A stretch of DNA of 64,000 nucleotides from Anaerolineae bacterium (GTDB taxonomy: Bacteria > Chloroflexota > Anaerolineae > Promineifilales > Promineifilaceae): positions 181,544 to 245,543 of the forward strand of contig JAHDWK010000010.1 of NCBI GenBank assembly GCA_023382655.1, given 5' to 3'. Below, piece after piece: positions 40,137-49,900 of the stretch. Within the stretch, counting starts at the first letter, position 1; the number at the start of each line of letters is the position of its first letter. The notes beneath the pieces are model-generated. The model worked only from the letters and a program-made list of their open reading frames with translations. It had not been told where the DNA came from and made no database searches. The position numbers and the translations under genes were made by a program.

Positions 40137-40952
40137 TCAATGCCCCAACTCGCGCAGCATGGGCACCGTGCGACTCACCCAACCGACGGCCGGGTCTTCG
40201 GATACGGCCTGGATGCGGTGGTGGCCCGCCAGGAACCAGAGGTAGTAGGTGGTGTAACCGGGGGCGCTGACGACGGTGTGGTAGCCATGTGGCACCATGA
40301 GGATAGTGTTATCGTGCACGGTGTAGCCCACATCTATTGTGTCATCATAAAAGCGGGCGATGCCAAACCCTTCAGGCGGGTTCACTTTGAAGTAGTACAT
40401 TTCTTCGTGGTACGCTTCGCGGGGCAGGTCGTCGGTTTCGTGTTTGTGTGGCGGGTAGGTGCTCCAGTTACCGGAGGGGGTATACGTTTCGCCAACAATG
40501 AGGCGGGCGGCAGGCAAGTCTGGCTGCCCAGCCTGGGTGAGTATCTGGTGGTAGCTGCGGGTAAAGTTGGCCGCGCCCCACACCCCGGCCGTCACCTGAG
40601 CAGGATTGATGACGTAAGGCTCAATCGTCAGGTCGCTAGGGGCGCTGCACAAGCCAATTTCCACACGGCCGTGCCCCACCACCTGATAGCGCGCATTGGC
40701 CGGGATGTACACGGCGTGTGGTTTGCCATTGAACACATTGGGGCGGCCGCCAACTTGCGGGAAGGCACGGCCGTCCACCACAAAATCTGCCTTGCCTCCC
40801 AGGATGACGGCCAGGGTTTCACGGCCGTCGCTCTGCCCTTCATACGTTTGCCCATCTGCCAGCAACAAGAGTTGAAAATCTAGCAGTTGGCAGGGATTGG
40901 TAGGCAGTGAATTTAACCCATTTGCTGTGGGAACATTATCAAAATAAGACAT
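40137..40952 (-). CDS. IolB/KduI-family isomerase, probably acting as KduI
   Basis: A 271-residue cupin-type aldose-ketose isomerase whose sequence resembles IolB (5-deoxy-glucuronate isomerase) more than classic KduI: GETYTPSGNWSTYPPHKHET, the metal ligands His, His and Glu in PPHKH and EAYHEEMYYFKVNPPEGFG, and the late His in MVPHGYHTVV. Length and layout fit IolB. Its neighbours are KduD and GH105, not inositol genes, so I infer that it isomerises 4-deoxy-5-ketouronate to 2,5-diketo-3-deoxygluconate, a closely similar reaction. AGGGATGAA precedes the ATG. Confidence 0.82.
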   Translation of the reverse strand: MSYFDNVPTANGLNSLPTNPCQLLDFQLLLLADGQTYEGQSDGRETLAVILGGKADFVVDGRAFPQVGGRPNVFNGKPHAVYIPANARYQVVGHGRVEIGLCSAPSDLTIEPYVINPAQVTAGVWGAANFTRSYHQILTQAGQPDLPAARLIVGETYTPSGNWSTYPPHKHETDDLPREAYHEEMYYFKVNPPEGFGIARFYDDTIDVGYTVHDNTILMVPHGYHTVVSAPGYTTYYLWFLAGHHRIQAVSEDPAVGWVSRTVPMLRELGH

Positions 40953-40973
40953 TTCATCCCTGTTCTACTAATG

Positions 40974-41027
40974 GTTTGTAGTAGGCACTTTAGTGCCGTC
41001 AATGGCGATAAATCGCCTACTACAAAC
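40974..41027. repeat. GTTTGTAGTAGGC hairpin
   Basis: GTTTGTAGTAGGC (40974-40986) and GCCTACTACAAAC (41015-41027) form a perfect 13-bp stem around GGCACTTTAGTGCC. It abuts the GH105 stop codon at 41028, so it is a likely terminator or processing site between GH105 and the isomerase gene. Confidence 0.7.
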
Positions 41028-42170
41028 TTATGTGTGCGCATTCTCCAATGCTACGGCCGCCAGCAGAAAAGCGCCGACGCCGTGCAGGTCGTTGGTGATG
41101 ATTGGTTCACCCACGTAATAGTCAAAAGACCCATCGCGGTAAGGCGTACCGCCCAGCCCCGCGGTGGAACAGATGCCATGCAGGTCTACCCGCCCTTCGT
41201 CATCCAGCGTCACCAGATGGGTGAGCAGACCGGCAAAGGCACGGTCGGCGGTGGGCAGTCGGTGGGCGGGCAAAACGCCCAGACGCGCCCCTTTAGCGAT
41301 GGTGTAGATGATCATGGCCGTGCCCGACGCTTCCAGATAGTTGCCTGGCCGGTTTCCTTGATCCATCACCTGCCACCACAGGCCAGTGGCGGAATCTTGG
41401 AAGGGAGTAACGGCCGTTAACAACCGCTCCAAAATAGCCACAAATTCCGCACCAGCCGGATGGTCGGGCGGGAACAGTTCCAGCACATCCACCAGCGCCA
41501 TCAGATACCAGCCCATGGCCCGGCTCCAAAAATGGGGCGAGCAGCCGGTGACGGGGTCGGCCCAGGGCTGCTGGCGGCTCTCATCCCAGGCGTGGTAGAG
41601 CAGCCCGGTGTACGGGTCGTGGGTATGTTTTTCCAGGGTGGTGATTTGAAAAGCGACATCGTCCAGCGCCGCCGGTTCGTCAAAGGTCATGGCATATTCA
41701 GCCAGAAATGGCGAGGCCATGTAAATGCCATCCAGCCACATCTGGTAGGGATATATCTGTTTGTGCCACAGGCCGCCCTCGTGAGTGCGGGGGTGGGTGC
41801 GCAGTTGGTCGCGCAGCAGCTCAATGGCCTGACAGTAGGCAGCCTGCCCGGTAGCCTTGTAAAGGGGAAAGAGCAGTTTACCGGGGTTGATCTGGTCAAT
41901 GTTGTATTCGGCCAGGGTGTAGGTGCGGATACGGCCGTCTGCCTGCACAAAATTGTCCACATAGGCCGCCACGTTGTCCCCGTAACGGCCGTCGCCCGTT
42001 TGCTGCCACAGGTGATGGACTCCCTTAAACAAGAGGCCGTGTTTATAATGCCACTGGCTCTGCGCCAGGTCATAGCGGCTCAGGGCGGAGTTGGCAATAC
42101 GCTGCGACCAGGGAATACTGGACGAGGTAGTGGGGGAAACGGCCGTCTGGCTGAATATAGTGCGTTGCAT
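41028..42170 (-). CDS. Unsaturated rhamnogalacturonyl hydrolase, GH105
   Basis: A 380-residue (alpha/alpha)6-barrel enzyme without a signal peptide. It removes the 4,5-unsaturated uronic acid from imported pectin fragments, giving 4-deoxy-5-ketouronate. The key residues are D92 in YNIDQINPGKLL and D147 in MWLDGIYMASPFLAEYA. CSPHFWSRAMGWYLMALVDV and NYLEASGTAMIIY are also typical of the YteR/YesR group. It is cytoplasmic, so its substrate must come through the LplABC-like importer encoded just upstream, and its product goes to the IolB/KduI-like isomerase next to it. Confidence 0.9.
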   Translation of the reverse strand: MQRTIFSQTAVSPTTSSSIPWSQRIANSALSRYDLAQSQWHYKHGLLFKGVHHLWQQTGDGRYGDNVAAYVDNFVQADGRIRTYTLAEYNIDQINPGKLLFPLYKATGQAAYCQAIELLRDQLRTHPRTHEGGLWHKQIYPYQMWLDGIYMASPFLAEYAMTFDEPAALDDVAFQITTLEKHTHDPYTGLLYHAWDESRQQPWADPVTGCSPHFWSRAMGWYLMALVDVLELFPPDHPAGAEFVAILERLLTAVTPFQDSATGLWWQVMDQGNRPGNYLEASGTAMIIYTIAKGARLGVLPAHRLPTADRAFAGLLTHLVTLDDEGRVDLHGICSTAGLGGTPYRDGSFDYYVGEPIITNDLHGVGAFLLAAVALENAHT

Positions 42171-42188
42171 GGTTTAGTACCTGAATTT

Positions 42189-42259
42189 CGTCATCCGTGA
42201 ACCGTGAGCCGTACGCCGATATCCGATTACGGATCACGGATTACGGGTCACGGCTCACG
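42189..42259. repeat. Iterated-word hairpin (CCGTGA / TCACGG family)
   Basis: The left side repeats CGTCATCCGTGAACCGTGAG words (42189-42213). The right side repeats GGATCACGGATTACGGGTCA and CGGCTCACG (42228-42259). It lies directly upstream of the GH105 start. Confidence 0.7.
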
Positions 42260-42316
42260 CACCACGGAAAAAGGCGCATCAAAGCCACCCAGGGTGTGCT
42301 GACCTGGGAATGTGCC

Positions 42317-42349
42317 GGTGAGACGCACCTTTTGGCGGTGCGTCTCACC
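42317..42349. terminator. Terminator-like hairpin after the binding-protein gene
   Basis: GGTGAGACGCACC (42317-42329) and GGTGCGTCTCACC (42337-42349) form a perfect 13-bp stem with loop TTTTGGC, downstream of the LplA-like gene (ends 42374). With no long U-run it may serve to stabilise the abundant binding-protein mRNA. Confidence 0.65.
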
Positions 42350-42373
42350 AATCGAGGAGATTGTCAAAATCAG

Positions 42374-44230
42374 CTATTCCAGGAGACCAGCGTCTTGCAG
42401 CGCTTGTTGGGCGGCGGCTTCGTATTCCTGCGCCCCCAGGCTGTCCAGTCCGGCCAGGTATTCGGCCCAGGTGTCCTCATTGAGTTCTTTTTGCCCCAGT
42501 ACAAACTGGATCAGACCTTCGTTGTAGTAGCGGTCAAAGTCGGCAGCGTTTGCCGGGGGGAGGATAATCTGAATGCCACGGCCGTCTACCCAGGGCTGAG
42601 CCTGGAAGAATTCCAGGAAAGTCATGGGTAGCATGGTACGGCCGTTCGCCGTCTCATAATTTGGATAACGAGCGATAATCTCGGCGGGGGCGTTGTAATA
42701 GACCAACTGATTGCGCAATTGCGTAAACGGCTGCATCTCCGGCGCCGTCCAGGCCAGCGCTTCGTCAATACCTTCTGTGGAGATATTCGCATTTTCGTCC
42801 AACACAAAGTTCACGCCTTCCTGGCCGAAGCCGAGCAGATAATAACCATCGGTGGCAATCCACTCTAAGAGCCGGGCAATGGCTTCCCCTTTGCCGGCAT
42901 CAGCCGCCTTTTGCGACACAGCAAAGATCTGCCCGCGCCCGGTATAGACGCCATAGTGGGCTTCACCATCCGGCCCGGTGGGTGATGGCAGTGGGATCCA
43001 TTCCCCTTCCGGGAAATTCTCATCAAATGGCGCATAGTTAGATTGGTTCGTCAGCGCCGCAAAATCTTCCCACATAATGCCAAACCGGCCTTGCTTCCAG
43101 CGCGCCCGGAAATCATCACGGGTCAATGTCGGCCAGTCGGGGTCAATCACTCTGGCGTCCACTAATGACTTCATGTAAGCCAGGGCTTCCGGGTATTGTG
43201 GATCACGCACGTTCAGACCAAAGTTGGCCGGGTCAGCGAAGTTCCACACACCCGGCAATCCATACCCGCCAAAGATATAATCAAAACGGTTGCCAATGCC
43301 CTGTCCATTGATGAAACCACCAATACCGTAAGTGTCATCCTGGCCGTTGCCGTCCGGGTCTTGTTCGGTAAAGGCAACCGCGACTTCATACAGTTCTTCC
43401 AGCGTGGTCGGTGGTTCCAATCCCAAAGCGTCCAGCCAATCTTTGCGGATGACCAGACCTTCCCGCTTGGGGATGGGCGGCAGTTCCGGCAAACCATATT
43501 GATGTCCCCCCGTTGTCACCAGACTAAGAAGGGTGGGATCATTGTAGTGTGTGGAAACACGCTCCGGCATCAAGGGCATCAAATCCTCAACCGGCGCTAC
43601 CAGACCCAAATCCACCAGGCGGAACAAGGCGCCACGAGTGTCCCCGCTGGCACTCACCAGTTGAAAGAGGTCGGGCAATATATTAGCCGCCGCCGCCGCA
43701 TTGAGTTTGGCTTCGCCGTCCGCGCCGGTGGGCATGATGACATACTTCAGATTGATACCCAGCTCATCCCGAATGATGTCATAGGCAATCCAATCATCCG
43801 GGGGTGGGCCGGCCTCGGTAACGGTGGCTAAAGCCCACAATTCAATGTCCACGGGCACGGCCGCCGCCGTAGCCGCCGCATTAGCGGCATTCGCTTCGGC
43901 GGTAGCGGCCCCAGACATGGCGGCTTCTGCCTCAGCAGCGGCAGCGGCGGCTTCACCCTCGGCTGCTTCCAGGGCGGCCTGGGCTTCAGCAACCTGGGCT
44001 TCCAGCGTCGCCCGCGCTGATTCATCACCTTCGGCCGCGTCAGCCAGGGCCGCCAGGGCCGCATCGGCTGTAGCCTGCGCGTTGGCGGCGGCGGCCTGGG
44101 CAGCTTCGACGACGGCCGTATCTACGGTGGGCACTTCCACCGTGCTGCCTGATGAACAGGCCGCAAACAGGGCCATCAACAAAATCAGCAAAACTACAAA
44201 ATAACGACTTCTTGTCTTTCTACTCTTCAT
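42374..44230 (-). CDS. LplA-like solute-binding lipoprotein with Ala-rich helical stalk
   Basis: A 618-residue binding protein of the LplA/YtcQ type, used by Gram-positives for pectin oligosaccharides. The signal peptide ends at lipobox Cys25 (LMALFAACSSG). Residues about 38-127 are an unbroken Ala/Glu helix (AAQAAAANAQATADAALAAL, EAQVAEAQAALEAAEGE), probably a coiled-coil stalk. The binding domain follows (IELWALATV, YVIMPTGADGEAKLNAAAAA, LPELPPIPKREGLVIRKDWL, IGGFINGQGIGNRFDYIFGG). AAGGAG precedes the ATG. Its cargo is inferred to be unsaturated galacturonan or rhamnogalacturonan fragments for GH105. Confidence 0.88.
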   Translation of the reverse strand: MKSRKTRSRYFVVLLILLMALFAACSSGSTVEVPTVDTAVVEAAQAAAANAQATADAALAALADAAEGDESARATLEAQVAEAQAALEAAEGEAAAAAAEAEAAMSGAATAEANAANAAATAAAVPVDIELWALATVTEAGPPPDDWIAYDIIRDELGINLKYVIMPTGADGEAKLNAAAAANILPDLFQLVSASGDTRGALFRLVDLGLVAPVEDLMPLMPERVSTHYNDPTLLSLVTTGGHQYGLPELPPIPKREGLVIRKDWLDALGLEPPTTLEELYEVAVAFTEQDPDGNGQDDTYGIGGFINGQGIGNRFDYIFGGYGLPGVWNFADPANFGLNVRDPQYPEALAYMKSLVDARVIDPDWPTLTRDDFRARWKQGRFGIMWEDFAALTNQSNYAPFDENFPEGEWIPLPSPTGPDGEAHYGVYTGRGQIFAVSQKAADAGKGEAIARLLEWIATDGYYLLGFGQEGVNFVLDENANISTEGIDEALAWTAPEMQPFTQLRNQLVYYNAPAEIIARYPNYETANGRTMLPMTFLEFFQAQPWVDGRGIQIILPPANAADFDRYYNEGLIQFVLGQKELNEDTWAEYLAGLDSLGAQEYEAAAQQALQDAGLLE

Positions 44231-44260
44231 TTTTCTTTCTCCTTAACTTGTGTATGTAGA

Positions 44261-44287
44261 CCCAATGGGTTTTGAAAACCCTTTGGG
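44261..44287. terminator. Hairpin between the permease and binding-protein genes
   Basis: CCCAATGGGTTTT (44261-44273) pairs with AAAACCCTTTGGG (44275-44287) at 12 of 13 positions. It lies between the LplC-like and LplA-like genes and may uncouple binding-protein expression from the permeases. Confidence 0.55.
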
Positions 44288-44298
44288 CATTCGCAGCC

Positions 44299-45177
44299 TT
44301 ATTCTTTGACACCACCGATCAACACACCCTTGGTGAAATAGCGCTGAATCCATGGATACACCAGGAGCATGGGGATCATCGTGAGCAAGACGCTGGCTGA
44401 TTTAAGCGATTCAATGGAAGAAGTGCTGAAGGCGTTGTACTCCACATATTCGTTGAAGCTGGCGGAGATCAGAATGTTGCGCAGCAGCACGGGCAACGGC
44501 ATCAGATCGTTGTCGTTCAAATAGAGAATGGGCGTAAAAAACTCATTCCAAAAGTAGACGGCGTAAAACAGGCCAATGGTGAGGATAATGGGCTTGGAAA
44601 GAGGCAGGATGATGGAGAAGAGGACTTGAATTTCGTTGGCCCCATCCATGCGGGCCGCTTCTTTCAGTTCGTCCGGCAGTCCTTCAAAGAAGCTCATCAT
44701 CACCAGCGTGTTGTAAACGCTGATGGCCGGGGGCAGGATGACGGCCATAAAGTTATTGGTCAATCCGAGGCTGGTGACCAGCAGGTAAACGGGCACCAGA
44801 CCAGTGTGAAAGAGGAAGGTGAACAAAATGAGCAGCAAGAGGAGACGGCGTCCGGGCAGGGAACGAATGGAGAGCCCATAGGCCAGGGGGACGGTGAGGA
44901 AGAGGCTCACGGCCGTGCCGCCAATCGTAATGACCACACTGTTAACCAGGGAGCGGGCAAACAGCGGGTGGCTGAGTAGCTGTTGGAAAGCGGCCGTTGT
45001 CCATTTAGTAGGGGGCAGGAAAAAGGGCACCCCTTCCCGCGTATAAATGTCCAGGGGGATGAAGGCGCTGACGATGACACGCCAGAAGGGGATCACAATA
45101 GCCACCAGGACAAAAAAGAGGAAAATAGCGATGAGGATTTGATAGGTTATAGCGTCACGGGTTTTGATTTGCGACAT
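44299..45177 (-). CDS. ABC transporter permease, LplC type
   Basis: A 292-residue inner-membrane permease with six predicted helices. The EAA loop is ELKEAARMDGANEIQVLFSI with ILPLSKPI after it. The start DAITYQILIAIFLFFVLVAI and the end WIQRYFTKGVLIGGVKE are typical for LplC/YtcP proteins. It begins 10 bases after the LplB-like stop. Together with LplB and the LplA-like lipoprotein it forms the oligosaccharide importer of the pectin locus. The ATPase is missing, as in the galactan system. Confidence 0.9.
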   Translation of the reverse strand: MSQIKTRDAITYQILIAIFLFFVLVAIVIPFWRVIVSAFIPLDIYTREGVPFFLPPTKWTTAAFQQLLSHPLFARSLVNSVVITIGGTAVSLFLTVPLAYGLSIRSLPGRRLLLLLILFTFLFHTGLVPVYLLVTSLGLTNNFMAVILPPAISVYNTLVMMSFFEGLPDELKEAARMDGANEIQVLFSIILPLSKPIILTIGLFYAVYFWNEFFTPILYLNDNDLMPLPVLLRNILISASFNEYVEYNAFSTSSIESLKSASVLLTMIPMLLVYPWIQRYFTKGVLIGGVKE

Positions 45178-45187
45178 AAGACGCCTC

Positions 45188-46201
45188 CTAAAACAGACTT
45201 TGCTGCGCCACCCGTTTAGCCACGCGGTTGGCTACCAGGATGAGGACGAGGCCAATGACGCCTTTGAACAGGCCAACGGCCGTAGCCAGACTGAATTGAA
45301 ACTGCAAAATCCCCTGCCGGTACACCCAGGTATCAATAATGTCCCCAACGCTGTAAACGGGCACCGAGTAGAGAATGAATATCTGGTTGAATCCGGCATC
45401 CAGGATATTGCCCAGGCGCAGCAGCGTCACCAACACAATTACCGGCAAAATACCCGGCAGTGAAATGTGCCAGATACGCCGTAAATGCGACGCCCCATCT
45501 ACCGTTGCTGCCTCGTACAGATGCGGGCTGATGGCCAGCAGCGCCGCCAGATAGATGATGGTACTCCACCCGGTCTCCTTCCAGATGTCTGAGCCAATCA
45601 CAACCTGGCGAAACCAGGCCGGTGAAGTGAGAAAAGCAATCGGCTCACCACCAAACCGCTCGATAATCTGGTTAATCAGCCCCGTATCCGGGGAGAGCAA
45701 CATCAACAGCACGCCAAACATAATGACCCAGGACAAAAAGTGCGGCAGATAAACCATCGTTTGCACCACTGTGCGGTAACGATGGAACCAGGTTTCATGC
45801 AGAGCCAGTGCCAGCATAATGGCGATGGGCATCCCCAGGATGAGTTTAGCCAGGCTGAAGATGACGGTGTTGAAGATAAGTTGTTCAAAGTAGAAGGAGT
45901 TGATAAAGGTCTCAAAATGGGTAAACCCCGCCCAGGGGCTGCCCCAAACACCCAACAACGGCTTGAAATCTTTGAAGGCGATCTGGGCATTCCACAACGG
46001 GCCATATTTGAAAATGAGGAAGTAAAGCAGCGAGGGCGACATTAAGAGGTAAAGCCAACGGTGACGCCACATGGCCCGCCCGGTACGGCGCAAACGCATA
46101 GACCAGGAAGGAGCGGCTATGACCTTCTTTTTGACTCCTGCTTCTATCTGGTTGGTTGGCTCAAGACCTTCTGTTAATGCGCCTTTGGCGTCCATAGACA
46201 T
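45188..46201 (-). CDS. ABC transporter permease, LplB type
   Basis: A 337-residue permease partner with an N-terminal cytoplasmic extension of about 40 residues, then helices beginning WLYLLMSPSLLYFLIFKYGP. The EAA loop is HLYEAATVDGASHLRRIWHI with SLPGILPVI. The start at 46201 (MSMDAKGALTEG) is chosen because GAGAGG lies 6 bases upstream. It is the first gene of the importer and therefore probably of the whole leftward pectin operon; the gap before it (46202-46442) should hold the promoter. The hybrid regulator at 46957-50559 is encoded upstream in the same direction. Confidence 0.88.
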   Translation of the reverse strand: MSMDAKGALTEGLEPTNQIEAGVKKKVIAAPSWSMRLRRTGRAMWRHRWLYLLMSPSLLYFLIFKYGPLWNAQIAFKDFKPLLGVWGSPWAGFTHFETFINSFYFEQLIFNTVIFSLAKLILGMPIAIMLALALHETWFHRYRTVVQTMVYLPHFLSWVIMFGVLLMLLSPDTGLINQIIERFGGEPIAFLTSPAWFRQVVIGSDIWKETGWSTIIYLAALLAISPHLYEAATVDGASHLRRIWHISLPGILPVIVLVTLLRLGNILDAGFNQIFILYSVPVYSVGDIIDTWVYRQGILQFQFSLATAVGLFKGVIGLVLILVANRVAKRVAQQSLF

Positions 46202-46442
46202 GTAAGCCTCTCTCACACCGGTCGCTGCCGGGGTTGGAAATGGGTGGGTGATTGGTGTTAGAGATAATTGTACCGGCAGTGGGTTGGATTTTGGTGGTCA
46301 GGAGTTGGACAAAAACGACGGGGATGGGGCACGGCCGTTATTCCCCGCCCAGACCAGACATGCTTTACGACGGCCGTGCCCCTTGTGTCCCTCGGTGCGA
46401 TTCTTATAATACGGAAGACAGCAACCGTCAGGAAGTAACACT

Positions 46443-46856
46443 ATGCCCATCGAACACAGTATTGCTCATGATAAGTACATTGTTTTTCAGGCTGCCGATG
46501 AAGTTACCGGGGCCGAGATTATCAGCGCTAACCGCTGGCTTTATTCATTAGAGTTCTCAAACCGGAATCTGGCGCGGTTCCAGCTTTGGGACTTTTCACT
46601 GGCGACGCTCATCATAGTGGACATAGACAGGGTTTTGGCAATGGCCCAACAGGATAAACAAGCAGCGCAGTCTCTTGAGCAACTTGTGATCGCCTGTGTG
46701 GCGCCGGACGACCTGATCTATGGCCTGTCGCGGATGTGGCAGGCATTTGCGGATGATGAGGCCATTGACGCGCATATATTCCGAGACCTCGGCAGCGCCG
46801 AAACCTGGATGCTTGACAAAATCGCGCAAATCGCGCCTGATACAAAGCGAAGCTGA
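46443..46856 (+). CDS. Hypothetical protein, possibly SpoIIAA/STAS-like
   Basis: A 137-residue soluble protein: SIAHDKYIVFQAADEVTGAE, LYSLEFSNRNLARFQLWDFS, TLIIVDIDRVLAMAQQDKQA, LIYGLSRMWQAFADDEAIDA. The alternating strands and helices and the RFQLWDFS motif recall small SpoIIAA-like proteins, but I am not sure of the family. There are no membrane segments or catalytic motifs. It is transcribed rightwards, opposite to the pectin operon, and its upstream region carries two ACGGCCGT copies (between 46330 and 46380). A role cannot be assigned. Confidence 0.6.
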   Translation: MPIEHSIAHDKYIVFQAADEVTGAEIISANRWLYSLEFSNRNLARFQLWDFSLATLIIVDIDRVLAMAQQDKQAAQSLEQLVIACVAPDDLIYGLSRMWQAFADDEAIDAHIFRDLGSAETWMLDKIAQIAPDTKRS

Positions 46857-46956
46857 AGGCGCTGACAGAAAACCAGGTGACCGATTTGTCACAGTTCATT
46901 TAATTGAATGAAATGAGATGTGATCTGGCTACCCTTCGTCTCATCCGTGACGCAAA

Positions 46957-49900
46957 TCACCCACCACCTCCCTGGCGGTAGGCGTTGGGGGAGACGCCGA
47001 CGATACGGCGGAAGACGCGGCTGAAATAGGCCGGGTCTTGAAAACCCACGCGCCGGCCGATCACCGTCACGCTGTCCGGGGTGTGGCGCAGCAGGTCTCT
47101 GGCCTGGGTTATGCGATACCGGTTCAGGTAATCCCAGGGGGAGAGTCCCAATTCCTGGCTAAACGCCCGGCTGAGGTAATCTTCGCTCATGCCCAATTCG
47201 GCCGCAATTTCGCGGCGGGTGAGGGAGCGGCCATAGTTCTGGTGCAGGTAGGCAATGGCCTGCTTCACCAATGCGCTGGTTTGTGGCGGCAGGGTTTCGT
47301 CGCCAAACAGGGCGCGGTGCAGGGAAGCGGCGATCTCGTCCGGGGTGAGTACACCCTTGTTGTGCAGGGTCACGGCCGTAAACCGTTCCAACCGCTTCAC
47401 ATCCGCCAATGTCAACTGACGGCCACTCAAAATGATAACCGGTATCTGCCGGGTGCGTTCATCCGTCCGCAGCCGTTCCAGCACATCAAACCCATCCATC
47501 GCCGGCATCATCAAATCCAGAATGATCAGATCAGGTGGCTCAGCCAATGCCGCCGCCAGACCATCGGCGCCGTTCACGGCCGTGCGCACCCCATGCTCTG
47601 GCAGCCCCTTTTCCACCGCCGCCACCGCCCGTGCCCGCGCCTGTGGGTCATCATCCACTACCAGCACCGAGCCGCGCACTGTGTGCGCCGCACCACGCGC
47701 TATGTGCGCCATTCCCCCCGGCAGCGCGGGTTGGATGGCTGCCCACAATGCCTGGCTGCTGGCTGGTTTCACCACCAGGCTGGTCAACCCGGCCGTCGCC
47801 TCTTCCCCGGCTGCGTCCGGTTGGTACAGGACAAAGGGGGTCTGGCTCAGACGGGGGTGGTTGTGCAGCCGCCGCACCAACTGCCAATCATCAGCCAATG
47901 TATGAACAACATCCCAGCCGATAACGGCGGGCAACTCATCCGCCAATAACATTTCGACATTATCCTGCGGGCCAATCCGGCGAATACGCAACTGCCTCTC
48001 TGTGCTAAAGGTCGTCACGGCCGTGGGCAGGTTGGGGCGCTGCGAGATGAACCAGAGGACGGCCGTTGGCGCTGATGGGGCGCACACTTGTTCCACTACC
48101 TCTGGGAGTGGTAAATACACATGAAACGTACTACCACGTTCCAGTTCACTTTCCACCGTCAACCGCCCTTCATGCAGCGCCACCAAATGTTTGGTAATCG
48201 CCAGGCCCAGGCCAATGCCGCCTGGTGGCTGGTTCCCCTGCTCATGCGTAAAAAAGGGATCATAAATGCGGTCGGCCAGTTCTGGCGAGATGCCTATACC
48301 CGTATCGGCCACCCACATATGCAAATGAGACGGCAGCGCCTCCGCCCCCAGTGTAATTTGCCCCCGCGGTGTGAACCGGGCGGCGTTGCTGAGTAAATTG
48401 AGCAGCATCTGGCGCAGCCGCACCGGATCGGCATAAACCACCGGCAGTAATGGCGGCAAATCCAGCCGCCAGGAGACGGCGCCCTCCGCCGCCACATCTT
48501 CTGCCAACGCCACAAACGCCTCTTCAAGCAACGGCCGTGGCTGCAACAACACCGGGTACAAATCCAGCTCATCAATCTCCGCCCGTGACACATCCAACAA
48601 ATCGTTAATCAGGCGCAACTGGTGTTCGGCGCTGTGCTGAATATGCCCCAGGTCTTGCGCCAGCGCGGGTGACGGTGTATCCGGCGTCGCCAGTAACCGC
48701 TGCGTATGGCCGATGATGATGTTCAACGGCGTGCGCAGTTCATGGCTTACATTTGCCAGCAGCCGCGTTTTAATCTGATCCGCCCGTTCGGCGGCCAACC
48801 GGGCTGCCTGTGTCTCCTGAAAGAGCAACGCTCCTTTCAAGGCCGTGCTGATATGCCCGCGCAGCACTTCATACACCGCCCCATCACGCGGGCCAATCTC
48901 AAACACCACAAAGCCCAACGGCTCGGTTTGAAAGTAAAGTGGTTCCACCAGCAAAGCATACCGGCGCGTTGGCAGCAAATCGGCGGGGATGAGTTGGTGG
49001 GCGGGGAAGCGACGGTCAGAGGAGCGACGGCCGTCCGGCCCCCAATCGGCGCGGCAGCCATCCGTATACGCCAGTTTAAGCCGGGCAAATTCGGTACTTT
49101 CGGCCGGGTTCTCATACAGCGCCAGGTAACAGCTTTTAATCCCCAGGTCGGGCAGGCGTTCGGCCAGCACATCCGCCAGCCGGTCCACATCAAAGGTGGT
49201 AATGAGCGCCTGCCCAATATCACGCAGCAGGTTGTTTTGCCGCTCCACATGAAGTTGTCGTCCAATTTGCGCCCGCTGAATCGCCTCGCCAATGACCACT
49301 CTGGCCTGCCCCAACAACCCTTCCGCCCGCAGCTGCTGCCGGTCATTCAACGCGGGCAGCAGTTCCCGGCGCAAGACGGAAATAGCACCTTGCCAGGCGG
49401 CCGTTTCATCCCCATCCAACACCCCTTGCTGTAACATGCCATCTAACGCTGACCGGAAACGACTACCCGTAGCAACGACCGCGCCAACGGCCGTGCCCTC
49501 ATCTAGTTCAGCGCGGAAAGCGTCCACCAGTTGTTTGGCCCAGGTAGCGGCCACCCCACTGCTGCTGATTACCGGGGCAATCTGGCGTGTCAGCTCTTCC
49601 TGGGCGCGTTTCAACGCCGCTTTGAGATCAGGCGTGGGCGCGTCTGCTGGTTCCGCTGCCGCCAGATGCACCGATTGCGACGGGCAGCCACACGATTGCC
49701 GCACCAGCAACTGCGAATCGAGCATCACCTGGGCCGGGGCTTCCCGCCCCTGCAAGCGATTCAACAGCACATTCACCGCCTGCCGCCCCTGTTCATAAAA
49801 GGGCAGCGAGACGGAAGTGAGCGCCGGTCTGACCAGGCGGCCTTCTTCAATATCGTTGAAGCCCACTACGGCCACATCACCGGGCACACGAATGCCGCGC

